Source of the DNA: Ostrinia nubilalis
Taxonomy: Eukaryota; Arthropoda; Insecta; Lepidoptera; Crambidae
DNA length: 64,000 nucleotides
NCBI RefSeq assembly: GCF_963855985.1
Contig: NC_087090.1
Coordinates: forward strand, 11,344,501 to 11,408,500
Direction of reading: 5' to 3'
Positions 1 to 9,764 of the stretch are shown piece by piece. The first letter of the stretch is position 1. Every line of letters begins with the position of its first letter. The position numbers and the translations under genes were made by a program. Under the pieces are notes generated by a model. It searched no databases. It had not been told where the DNA came from and saw only the letters and a program-made list of their open reading frames with translations.

Positions 1-695
1 TCAAATTTTACCAACACATCTAAAAACATCATACAAATAAGACCCAACTGTTTTTAAAAAAAAATTCAGGCTAGTTTTTGTTTTTACTTTTCCTAACAAA
101 AAAAAATATTATTTCTGCAACCATCCTGTCTTTACTCACTGCCTCTCTCTCTTTCTGATTTCAATGTTTCCGCACTCTTTACTCATTTCATTCATACGTT
201 CATTGACCGCCGCGGCTGCGCATCGCCCAGCGCTTACGACCCGAAATTATCAATTACGACGTGTTACGTAACTTACCGACGACTTACACAAATTCTACGA
301 GTGAAATGAAAATGAAAATAAACGGGGGGGTCATAGTTACTACTTCGCTTCGCTCTAATGGTATGGCAGGTATTATGATTAAACAAAATTCATTGTAGGT
401 AGTTTACTGTTTTCATATCAAATTATGACTTTCCATCACACTTTTTCAGGCTTTGGACTGGCAAGTTATAACAAATAATTAGTGTTTTCTCATAATTTTC
501 AAGTATTGAATTATTAAGTAAATAATTTAGTTAAACATTAAAATAAACTAATTATTTGCATTAACTTGGCGTGTTTAAAAGTCATTTCATTGTTATTTAC
601 AGTTCCTATTTACAAGTTTACAGTTGTTATTTACAAGTTCACTTATTTACACTGCTGTACACACCCTATTCCCTATTTACACTGAACACAATTAT

Positions 696-1748
696 TTACA
701 TTAAATGCTGGACGTGACGTCCTTGTTCACGTACACATTGTCTTGCACGAGCGAGGCCATGCCTGCGGACTGTCAACAGCACTTCATGTTCACTCCGCAT
801 TGTGTCAAATGCACTTATTATGCGCTCACGTAATTCACTTACACTGCCAATTGTATGACCGTCATTGCCATACACCAGGTCTTTGGCCCTACCCCACACG
901 TGGAAGTCCATGGGCGTCAAGTCAGGGGACCGCGGCGGCCAGCGAATAACGCTACCGCGACCGATCCACCGCCCTTGAAACGCCTCGTGTAAATAGGCGC
1001 GCACCCGCAGGCTGAAGTGTGCAGGAGCACCGTCTTGCTGAAAGTACAGGTAACGGCGGCTCCCGACAGGCACGTCCAACAACAGCCCAGGAAGGTCATG
1101 CTGAAGGAACTGCAGGTACGTATCCGCATTTAGGCGTTCCAAAAAAACGGGCCCCAACAAGTGACCGTTCAACAACCCTCCCCACACATTTAAACTAAAT
1201 CTGTGTTGGAAGTGGTCCGGTCGAATCACGCGCGGGTTGTACTCGCACCAATAATGTGCATTATGTATGTTAAAAAGTCCCTCACGCGCGAACGTGCACT
1301 CGTCCGTCCACAGAATATTCTTTGTGGCGTTTCGAAGTAGCCAGCGGCAGAACTCCATCCTTGGCGCGAAGTCCTGCGGTAACAACTCCTGCACCCGCGT
1401 AAAATGGTAAGGATGGAGCCCTTCGCTGCGTAGAAACCGCCACACGTACTGTCGGCTTACGCCAAACACACGGGCTGCGTCTGCGGTGCTCGCCAATGGA
1501 TGTTCATGAAAGAAGTTTAAAACTTCATCCTCGAAGCGCGCTGGAAGTCGTGGCCTCCCCGCTTCGGGATGAGGGCGGAAGCTGCCACTCTCCCTGAAGC
1601 GCTGAACTGCGCCAAGTATGGTGCGAATATGGACATCGCGCCCATGCCTTTCGGCGTAAAGCGCCCTCGCGCGCTGTAGTACTTGTCCAGCGTCGCGGTA
1701 ACAATCATACATGTCCAGGTACTCCTGGGCTGAGTATCGATACGGCAT
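696..1748 (-). CDS. Tc1/mariner superfamily transposase, DD41D type, intact
   Basis: 350 aa from ATG at 1748, the first ATG directly before the DNA-binding domain; the frame stays open 61 codons upstream but that part is low-complexity and not transposase-like. The N-terminal ~70 residues form a helix-turn-helix of the kind seen in insect mariner relatives (MPYRYSAQEYLDMYDCYRDA), followed by GRPRLP. The catalytic core has D in LWTDECTF (about residue 148), D in YFQQDGAPAH (about 238) and D in SPDLTPMDFHVWG (about 280). The last two D are separated by 41 residues by direct count, so DD41D rather than the DD34D of classical mariner. There are no internal stops and all three acidic residues are present, so the enzyme may be active. 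It would cut at its inverted ends and insert at TA. Confidence 0.9.
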   Translation of the reverse strand: MPYRYSAQEYLDMYDCYRDAGQVLQRARALYAERHGRDVHIRTILGAVQRFRESGSFRPHPEAGRPRLPARFEDEVLNFFHEHPLASTADAARVFGVSRQYVWRFLRSEGLHPYHFTRVQELLPQDFAPRMEFCRWLLRNATKNILWTDECTFAREGLFNIHNAHYWCEYNPRVIRPDHFQHRFSLNVWGGLLNGHLLGPVFLERLNADTYLQFLQHDLPGLLLDVPVGSRRYLYFQQDGAPAHFSLRVRAYLHEAFQGRWIGRGSVIRWPPRSPDLTPMDFHVWGRAKDLVYGNDGHTIGSVSELRERIISAFDTMRSEHEVLLTVRRHGLARARQCVREQGRHVQHLM

Positions 1749-1998
1749 TTTTTGCGCGCATAAAATAGACACAGACACTGCAAAAAATGACTGCGAACTG
1801 AAAAAACGTCGCTCCCGTAGTCCCTCCCATTGGGGCGGAGTAAGAGTGAAAGAGAAAGAAAAGAGAAAAAAGAGAAGAGTGGGGATGGCTCTCGCCTCTG
1901 CCGGCACGTGTAAGCGGCATTGAAAAAGCATCGCGGTCTGTTTGTCGGATTCTTTGATAATACCGACACAACCGTTTACAAACGCCGCCTAGGTTTTA

Positions 1999-2343
1999 CC
2001 ATAGTAAATACAAATGAGTAGGTCATCTTCATACGTATGCGGCGCGCACGCACACTCTGACAAAATTCGGGGCAACTCGTTCGTTCGTTCGTTTCAGCCA
2101 AATGACGTCCACTGCTGGACAAAGGCATCCCCCAAGGTTTTCCACAATGAACGGTCCTGCGCTGCCCGCATCCAGGCTCTTCCCGCGACCTTTACCAGAT
2201 CGTCGGTCCACCTAGTAGGAGGTAAGCCCCCTGTCGGGGCAACTCACCGCTAATCAATCAACGCTACGTATTGGCGCGCTTACATACAAACCGCGCTCGG
2301 GCGTTTCTATGAAGATGACCTACTCATTTGTATTTACTCTGGT
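1999..2343. mobile_element. MITE with inverted ends ACAAATGAGTAGGTCATC
   Basis: Left end ACCATAGTAAATACAAATGAG... and right end (reverse) ACCAGAGTAAATACAAATGAG... are inverted over about 36 bp. It sits inside the tandem repeat of the DD41D element. A related sequence is at 48091-48250, which shares both the terminal motif and an inner block (ACCGCGCTCGG). A LINE fragment is inserted or captured at about 2076-2232. Confidence 0.75.
2076..2232 (-). repeat. RTE-like LINE 3' tail fragment
   Basis: Carries CGTCCACTGCTGGACAAAGG and, in reverse, the end of a reverse-transcriptase ORF (…VQQWTSFG-stop). The same tail occurs at 4893-4968, 21038-21690 and 50500-50745. It is a fragment only. The RTE assignment is tentative. 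Confidence 0.6.
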
Positions 2344-2809
2344 ATTGCTCACACGCCGGTCCCGGCGGGCGCGGGGTGAAGAGGGCGATCGAGGGGTGGG
2401 GCGAGGGAGCGGGGACGGCTCTCGCCTGCGCTGGCACGTGACAAGCGGCGCGGCAAAGCAATGAGGCCTATTTGTCGGCTTCTTTCATAATACCGACACT
2501 ACTGTTTACAAACGCCGCCGCGGCATTGCTCACGCGCCGGCCCCAGTCAGCGCGGGGTGAATTGGGCGACCGAGGGGCGGGACGAGGGAGCGGGGACGGC
2601 TCTCGCCTGCGCCGGCACGTGTACAAGCGGCACGGCAAAGCATTGCGGCTTTCTTTGATAATACCGACTTTTCTACGGCAAAAATGCCCGGCGGCATGTG
2701 TTGATCGGCAAAAGCCGGCGGGATTTGCCGCCGGCACTGTGTATAGGACATTTATGTTATTACGGTGCTGTGAGAATCAAAATCTAAATACCTAATTAAG
2801 CGTATTTGA

Positions 2810-3290
2810 TTAATGTAATAGTGGGAGACTTTCCCAACGTACCGAAGCGAAGCTTCTGCGTAAAACTAAAAAAAATAAAAAACAGATAGAAACTAAAATT
2901 TACTATCTACGATTTCGTAATGCCTGTGCAATTTAATTAGCGTAATAATAAAAATGAATAGCCTACCTATCTAATCTAGTACTGATTCGCTTCGCTTTAG
3001 TAGAAACGTACCATAATATCGAATAAGAGTAGGTAGGTACTAGGTATTGTGAATAAAACTCGCTGATAAATTGATCTGATTTTATTTATTTAAATTATGA
3101 TACCTATTTCATGTCATTTTTTCAAGCTGTAGGCTGACAAGATAATTAATAGTAGAAGTTAGGTATTAAGTAAAAATGTAAGGAAATAAGCTAATTTGAA
3201 CAAGATTTAGCTTATTTACAAATTTTACTTATTCACATTTTACCTATTTATGAATGTTGTTATTTAAAGTTCCTACACTTGTTGTTCATT
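2810..3290. other. Second copy of the element's 3'-side noncoding DNA
   Basis: AT-rich, no gene. It is similar in order and wording to the reverse of 27180-27560 in the dead DD41D element (for example GTTGTTATTTAAAGTTCCTA and TTTCGTAATGCCT). This shows that a second element unit starts here. Confidence 0.6.
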
Positions 3291-3299
3291 AGACACCAC

Positions 3300-3575
3300 G
3301 TCGGTGTATTCACACAAATCGCGCACTAAACAAGCACTTATCTGTCCAAATCACATTGTATCCGCAATAATATCCATCGATAGAACTCGGTCGTGGCCCT
3401 CTGGCAACAAGCCTTTAGCGCTCGTAACTAGGTAACGCCAGCACAGCTGTGCCGGTGATTGAAATCCAGCGCTTCGTCCTCGAAGCGCACGGGATCTCGT
3501 CAAGTCAGGATTCGGCTGGTCCCTGCTGCGCTCCCTGAAGCGCTGCGCGGCTCCAAACAAGCATATGTAAAGGTT
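3300..3575 (-). pseudogene. Decayed DD41D transposase fragment
   Basis: On the minus strand the order GCGCTTCAGGGAGCGCAGC, then a region matching the GRPRLP/helix-turn-helix segment, then a remnant of the TDE motif (reverse of TCTGTCCAAATCACA) follows the intact transposase at reduced similarity, with frameshifts and stops. It matches 26600-26990 closely, so both come from the same older subfamily rather than from the intact gene next door. Confidence 0.65.
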
Positions 3576-4033
3576 TTCAACTCGTCAATGTTTCTCGTCG
3601 GACAATTATTGTGTCCGAAACATAATTTCACCTGCGTTGTGTTATCAGATGGCCATTCATCTACTTCTGTGATGAGTACCTCCTACACATTACTTAGACG
3701 GACTGCAATGAGTTGTGTTGTTGCGCTGATCCCGCTCACTGCGGGGCGAGGGGAGCGCGGGCATCAGAGCAGGGCAGAGATATGTCCGTCCGGCTCGCGC
3801 GCAGCACGTATCAATGAAAAAATGGTCGTTGCCCTCGGCCGGCTACTACGATCGTGCGTAAACGAGTATTCACCGCGCTCAAAGGATGATTTATTTTTAA
3901 TTTTTTTTTAAACGTTCTTTGTCGTTTTTCTCGAAAACTAGCCTGAATTTTTTTTTAAAACTTTTAGGACTTAATTGTATGATTTTATTAGATGTGTTGG
4001 TAAAATTTGATCAGTACAAAAAATAACACCTTA

Positions 4034-4192
4034 TATGTTAATCGTTTATTAGGAAATTAAATGTGATTTTCTTTAAGGATAATTATTGGGCTTTCAAATG
4101 ACACCAATATTGTTGGGGCACCATGATTGTGTCAGTAGAAACGAGTTTTCCTGTAAAACGTAGGTGGGCCGATTTTTGTGATGACCAGTGTA
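4034..4192. mobile_element. Right part of a TA-target MITE (CACTGGTCAT ends)
   Basis: Nearly identical to 30784-30941. It ends in GATGACCAGTG then TA. The left part is missing because the DD41D element is inserted at its TATGTTAATCG site. Confidence 0.8.
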
Positions 4193-5718
4193 CCTACTCG
4201 TATGTACAGTCACGGAATGAAAAGGTTCGTCAGTTTTCAAATTGATTCCTTCAACGAATCGCGAGCACATATATTATTACCTTTTGAAACTATGTTACAG
4301 AATAATCTCGAGTTAGAGAAAATTATCTTTAACTGTTCGTCAGTAAAGTTCAAAATTATTCAGATCAAAGTTGTTTGACGATTTATCTTGTCAAGAAGAT
4401 TATTATGATTGATAAACTAAAACCTTCTTGTTGGTTCAACCTGCCATTATTATTTCTATTAAATAAAAAAAAACTATTGTCAATTGGTCAATGTCATCAT
4501 TGCATTGCACTGATGGGATAGAAAAATAAACAAGCAAAACCTTATTCGTTCGTTAGCAAACGTCATATTTATTTAAATGTTAGCAGCACTGTTTCTTGCA
4601 CTGTTATGTTGGCAGGTTTGACTCTTACAGTACCTAGAGCACAGAATAAGTAATAGTACAGGTACAGAAGGATTACTCCGCAAGACGATTTAAATAAATG
4701 CGAGTCTTGCTACGACGCGATACAGTGGAATTCAGCTCGCACAGCACTACGTACCTACAATTTTATTCACCTACAAGTTTTGTCTCTTTCTATCGCGTGC
4801 CTCTGAACTCTTCTTACGCTGTTAGGGTTGCTGTCTAGTGAAAAAATAATTAATCTACTTATTTGTAATGAGGTACGTATGTAGGTAAATACGCATTCAT
4901 TATGGAAAAACCTTGGGAGAGGCCTTTGTCCAGCAGTGGACGTCATTTGGCTGAAACGAACGAACGCATTCTGAGCAGTAGTCATGGTAGGTTAGGTTCC
5001 TATACTATCCTAAGAATTATTGATTACCTACATGGCCAACATACCTTTCAGCATCTTTGGGAAGCGAAAAAAAAGATAAATCCGGTAGATTTCTTTTTGA
5101 ATTTAAACACCTGAACGCCGCACAATAATATGCCATTTTATCTTTATGTCCATTTTTAAATAATACTTCGATCATAGAATTAAGTACTACAACGCACGCC
5201 AGCGTCCCGACGGGCACGCGCGTGACACTCGACCAGAGAGCAGAAATAACAGGAGTAGCAGCGCGCGTTTATTTCCATACAAAAAAATTTCGCCATTTCC
5301 TGAGGGGGACGAGGTAATGACATTTGTGTAACAGCTGATGGCGCTGAGACACTATCGATATTTTTGTCGATGAGAATCATTGCTCTATGGTTCATAGTCT
5401 ATGGCTCGTTTAAAAAAATGATATGAATTAATTTATTATCCTATGGGAGATTCAACATTTCAGATCTCTATTTAAAGGAAAATACGCAAAAGTTTGGCAT
5501 TTCTTCCCTAGCACGAATACGAATTGTGAAAGTTAAGAGTTATATGAAAAAAACTAAAAAGTCATTTATATAGGCTCTTAAAAAGCACTTTTACACGTCC
5601 CAGTATTAACCCTACCACCATTACCCTACACTACCCATGAAATAGGTACCTAATATTCTTATATACCAAACATGACCCACGGCCATACTCCCTTGGCAAA
5701 GGGGATCGACTATCAGCC
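4193..5718. other. Intergenic, no gene
   Basis: No supported gene. 4893-4968 is an RTE-like LINE tail (plus strand, ending VQQWTSFG-stop in one frame). 5572-5632 matches a CR1-like LINE 3' UTR also found at about 29865 (AAAAGCACTTTTACACGTCC). A short stretch at 4208-4233 repeats in reverse at 13934-13960. The remainder is unremarkable AT-rich sequence. Confidence 0.6.
4893..4968 (+). repeat. RTE-like LINE 3' tail fragment
   Basis: One frame reads ...TLGEAFVQQWTSFG-stop, the same ORF end as the other copies in this window, followed by the GAACGAACG-type junction shared with the 2076 and 50500 copies. Confidence 0.65.
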
Positions 5719-5721
5719 TTA

Positions 5722-6100
5722 GGCCCGGTTTCCACCAAAGCAGAGCGGTACGGAGACGAGAGATGTACGACGAAGCTGGCAGGCTATTTCCACCAAAGCG
5801 GAGCGGAGAAGAGCGCAGCGGTGCTGAGACGAGAGGAGATGCGTGAGCTGTGCGTAGCTGTTAGCTGTCAGTCTATTGCTATCTATGAAATACCGCACCG
5901 CTCCGCACAACTCCACACCGCTCCGCTCTTCTCCGCACCGCAAGGCAGCGTCAAATTCTATAGAAAATCAAGTGCACCTGATTCTTCTCCTCTTGATTCA
6001 TTTCCATCGAAGCGGAGGGGAGTGAAGATGTGCAAATAAGGGAATCTGATTGGATTCAAAAAACTTCTCTGCTCCACTCCGCCTTAGTGTAAACCGGGCC
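5722..6100. mobile_element. PIF/Harbinger-type MITE, TTA target duplication
   Basis: The ends are GGCCCGGTTTCCACCAAAGC and its inverted form (AAACCGGGCC), flanked by TTA at 5719-5721 and 6101-6103. That matches the 3-bp TWA target preference of PIF/Harbinger. The interior repeats GCGGAGCGGAG-like motifs in both strands. No ORF. A single stray end of this type lies at about 17880-17912. Confidence 0.85.
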
Positions 6101-6103
6101 TTA

Positions 6104-6705
6104 GAGGATGAACAAGAGGTGGCATTTTGAGCATTCATTTCATCATTCTTTCAATATTCTTTATTACTTTAGCGTATGTGAAGGTACATAGAAGGTTAGT
6201 TCAATGTCGAAATTCAACTTTGAAAGATGGTACGGAACTCTGTTTTAATTTTCTTTTGTTCGGTTTATACGTAAAATTATTTACAGGAGAGAAGTAAATC
6301 TTTCTAACAATACAATCACCAAGTCGATGTCGATATCGATATTTCATATTGTGCTGTACCACACTAAAATTTCCGCTGGGTGGCCAGCGTATTGAAATAA
6401 AAATGTACACACTTTTGACTGACCATAATATGTAAAATAATGAAACAGGCAAATTCCACGAACATAATTAATTGTATTATTACAAACGTTTGGATATAGG
6501 ATTTATTTACATTAATTAATTAATATATTGGCCAAAGCTGTTATTGGCATTCATACACACTAAACTTCTTTAAGTAAGATTTTCATATAATTACTTTGTA
6601 TGTAATGTTGTTGGTATGCCTCATTAGATAAATAAATAAATAAATTTTCCAGACTGGCAAAAAAGGAAAGTGAGAAAAACTGAAAAACTTAATTTCAATT
6701 TTTAT
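6104..6705. other. Intergenic, nothing seen
   Basis: AT-rich; short ORFs only, none with recognisable content. Confidence 0.5.
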
Positions 6706-7074
6706 TTACGGTCAAAGTGATAAATGTGAAAATTATGAATAATCGCCGGTTATTATGAATAATTACCGCATGATTTGGTAAATGTGATTAATATGAGGTC
6801 ATTTATGTGTGTATAAAACTAAATAGGCGGCATAGGGGTGGCTTATTATGCCAAATTATATTAATATATGATATCAAAACGTTCAAAAGTTTGGCTGTAC
6901 AGGAGCATGTACACAAGATGTTGTTCTCTTTTATGAAATTTGTTAGTACTAAGGTTGAATTATTAAATAATCACTGTTAAATGTGACTAATTTATCACTT
7001 TTACCGCGACTGTCGGTAATTATTCATAATAACCGGTTATTATTAATATTTCAATTTATCACATTAACCGTAAC
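6706..7074. mobile_element. Short inverted-repeat element (TTACGGT ends)
   Basis: The left end TTACGGTCAAAGTGATAAAT and right end (reverse TTACGGTTAATGTGATAAAT) are inverted. Inside each arm GGTTATTATGAATAATTACC recurs. No ORF. A remnant of an end lies at about 53892-53915. Confidence 0.7.
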
Positions 7075-7534
7075 AAGTACACTATCCTTAAAATATTACA
7101 CAATTAGGAATTTTTGCTTTCCAGTCATTCCAGTGGCAACACTTCTAGAAATTTAGTTTTTTGCAAATTTAGTGTATTAATTAATGTGAAATAAATAAAA
7201 TAATATTGACCGATGGAATGTAATGTTGTCCTTTTCAAGATTTGATGTTTCAGATCCCTTCTTACAATTAAAAACACTGCAATTCACCATTTTTATCGCA
7301 GCACGTTACTCTTCAATAGTGACATTTGGAATATGTCATTGGTGGCGCTGCAACTAGTTTTTATAAACTGAGTGAACCACTGGTCTACTTACATTGCTAG
7401 AGGGGATTGCCTGTCAGTTCCACTCCTGTTATTTCTGCTCTCTGCACTCGACTGATATAATACCCGCCGGCGGGGCGCTTCGCTGTAGGTAATTATCGGA
7501 TGTACCGCGCGGAGTGAGCCAGGCCTGCCTAGAG
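7075..7534. other. Intergenic, nothing seen
   Basis: No supported gene, RNA or repeat end. Confidence 0.45.
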
Positions 7535-8180
7535 TCCGATTTTTAATTCGACGGAATTCTGACAGCTGTCATTTTTTGACAATTCAGAGGTAATAAGCCT
7601 TTTTTGCTTTGAATTATTAATAAATAATATGAAATGAAATTTCATCAAGTACAACTTACAAGAATGAACTATTGTTTGTTTTGTGAAATCAATGTACACT
7701 AATTATTATGTAAATTTTAGAGATTAAATAGAAAAAAACGTGTTTTTAACACAGTAAAACAACATATTATCATAAACGAAAATATGTATTGATCATCAAC
7801 CATCATTATCGTCATCATAATCAACTTGGATTATAAAATTGGCATCTTGTTAAATTGGTTATTTTATGAAGCTAAGATTTTATTAACAAAAGGATTTTCA
7901 TAAAAAAGGTTTGTAACCCATGGATTATTGGCCAGGGAGTCCAGTAATAGAAAAATAATTTCCCAATTTGTTTTTGTAACTTCAAAAATACAAAAAAGCG
8001 CGGGAAACGTCGGGTTGTTCGGTCGACTTTTTTTTTGCTCTTTGAGATTTTAATTTGTTTAATACTGTAAATAATAGGATCAGTTGTTTAAAGTGTGTAC
8101 ATAATAATTGTTTGTATATATTTTATTTAAGTAGTGTAAAAATTCCTGTATATTGGTAAGTTTTTAACTTTTTTCAATTG

Positions 8181-9764
8181 ATGGATGAGTCGGACGATCC
8201 TGGCGGGACCGGCGTCCCCCAGGTATCAAACTTTGTAACAATCTCGCAATGCTCAGAAACTGAAGGTTCACAAAGAGATACGGATTGCTCTGAAAGTAGT
8301 AAATCGAGTTCTAATAGGAAACGATCGATAAGCCGCAAATACTGCAAGCATTGTAACAAAAAGAGGAAGCATCATAATAGGTCAACTTCAAACTCGTCAA
8401 ATGATGTAAATACCTGTTTGTGTGATATTGAAAGTAGTCAACCTAATATTTTCATTAAGCCACCAAGTAACTTTTTAGCTCCAAACCCTCCTACATCAGA
8501 GCCCAATGCAATGCATGTTAATGATAATAAAAGTTCCGATACTCGTCCACCGACAATCGTTGGTAGATCTTGTTATGAAGCTACTGATGCAGCCCCTTAT
8601 ATAATTCACGTACAGAAAGATCAAGAGTCGTCAAACGATCGCCCGGTTAACATCCACCCGATTTCATTCGGCCATTTCTTGAAAAAGAACAAGTTCAGGA
8701 ATATTGTCAATGGTAGTTTGAAAAAAATTGGGAGAAACCGCATTGTTATCTCTTTTACTAATTATGAGGATGCAAACAGTTTTGTTGCAAGTGCTTTGCT
8801 CAAACAATTTAATTACAAAGCATTTATACCTGCAGCCAATGTGACCCGTATGGGAGTTGTTAGAGGAGTACCAACGGATTGGACTGATGATGATGTTAAA
8901 AGTAATATATCTGTACCTATTGGATGTGGGGATATCTTAAAAATAAGGCGATTTAAGCGAAAGCTTACCATTAACGGCAATACTGAATTTGTACCTACAG
9001 AGACAGTCGTTCTTACTTTTGATGGCCAAATTTTACCGAAACGTGTATTCCTTTGTTACAACTCACTACCGGTTGACCTATATATTTATCCGACAATTCA
9101 GTGCTTTAACTGTTGTAGGTATGGACATGTCAAAAGCCAATGTCGAGCCACCCCGAGGTGTTTTAAATGTGGAGATGGGCATTCAGGACACAGTTGTTCA
9201 GTTGAAGATGTTACTTGTTGCCTTTGTTCTGGCCCTCATTGCGCCACTGATAGAAAATGCCCAGAATTTAATAGACAAAAGGGTATCAAAGAAACAATGG
9301 CTAAAAATTGTTTATCTTATGGCGAGGCTTTAAAATTACATCCTCCTATTACTAAAACTTATGCCAATGTCTTAATGTCTTCCCCTTCTCCAACTCAATC
9401 AATAGGTTACAATTCTAATATACCTAATAATGGCAATAAATCATATAACAAAACAATTTTCATGAAACCCAGAGCTCCTCCTAAGCATGGAAAAGGTTAT
9501 GATCAAATAGCTCATAATGAATTAATTAAAGATTATAATGGCCCTAATCCTGAGAATGGATGTGCATTAATTAGGAACAATTCTGATTCTCTCAGTAATA
9601 TGCCCATTAAAGACCTGATTATTGCATTGATAAATTCTTTGTCTAGCTCAAATTTAGTATCTTTACCGTCCAACGCTGCCATCCCTAACATTAGTACACA
9701 TGAAATAGTTTCTCATAATGGATCAAAGCTCCCTAGTGCTGCAGTGGAACTGTCGCAGCATTAG
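8181..9764 (+). CDS. LINE ORF1 protein (nucleic-acid-binding, Gag-like)
   Basis: 527 aa from ATG at 8181, the first ATG after the 5' UTR (a TTG just upstream is not needed). The N-terminal third is Ser/Asn-rich and charged. The middle is an RRM-like or esterase-free linker that I do not assign. Residues about 310-370 hold three consecutive zinc knuckles: CFNCCRYGHVKSQC, CFKCGDGHSGHSC and CCLCSGPHCATDRKC. In I and Jockey elements this protein binds element RNA and forms the ribonucleoprotein that moves to the nucleus. The C-terminal part is low-complexity. Its end overlaps the start of ORF2 by 47 bp in a different frame, so ORF2 is probably translated by reinitiation or a frameshift. Confidence 0.9.
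   Translation: MDESDDPGGTGVPQVSNFVTISQCSETEGSQRDTDCSESSKSSSNRKRSISRKYCKHCNKKRKHHNRSTSNSSNDVNTCLCDIESSQPNIFIKPPSNFLAPNPPTSEPNAMHVNDNKSSDTRPPTIVGRSCYEATDAAPYIIHVQKDQESSNDRPVNIHPISFGHFLKKNKFRNIVNGSLKKIGRNRIVISFTNYEDANSFVASALLKQFNYKAFIPAANVTRMGVVRGVPTDWTDDDVKSNISVPIGCGDILKIRRFKRKLTINGNTEFVPTETVVLTFDGQILPKRVFLCYNSLPVDLYIYPTIQCFNCCRYGHVKSQCRATPRCFKCGDGHSGHSCSVEDVTCCLCSGPHCATDRKCPEFNRQKGIKETMAKNCLSYGEALKLHPPITKTYANVLMSSPSPTQSIGYNSNIPNNGNKSYNKTIFMKPRAPPKHGKGYDQIAHNELIKDYNGPNPENGCALIRNNSDSLSNMPIKDLIIALINSLSSSNLVSLPSNAAIPNISTHEIVSHNGSKLPSAAVELSQH

Larger units (their letters stand above)
1878..2690. repeat. GC-rich ~170-180 bp tandem repeat upstream of the transposase
   Basis: Two adjacent units (2341-2520 and 2521-2690) and one partial, more diverged unit (about 1878-1992) share GGGGACGGCTCTCGCCTG, GGCACGTG, AAGCGGC and TTTGATAATACCGAC. 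They lie just upstream of the transposase start on its strand, so they are probably promoter or subterminal repeats. The first and second units are separated by an inserted MITE (1999-2343). Base composition is sharply GC-richer than the flanks. Confidence 0.75.
1..4035 (-). mobile_element. DD41D-type Tc1/mariner element, composite (two units between one pair of ends)
   Basis: Bases 1-85 and 3936-4033 are inverted repeats, both carrying TTTTACCAACACATCTAA and, further in, ATTCAGGCTAG. The left ~25 bp of the terminal repeat lies outside the window. The right end reads CCTTA followed by TA, fitting a TA target. Inside are an intact transposase gene (696-1748) and, to its right, a second block of 3'-region plus decayed transposase (about 2810-3575). 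The latter matches the dead element at 25172-27908. So two related units lie head to tail between one pair of ends. The element interrupts a smaller TA-target MITE whose right part continues to 4192. Confidence 0.8.

Noticed and set aside
1749..1931. Longer transposase N terminus
   Set aside because: The 61 extra residues are low-complexity, without homology, and start at a less suitable site than the ATG before the helix-turn-helix.
3459..3911. 150-codon plus-strand ORF
   Set aside because: Antisense to the decayed transposase and through the element's 5' region; no recognisable domain.
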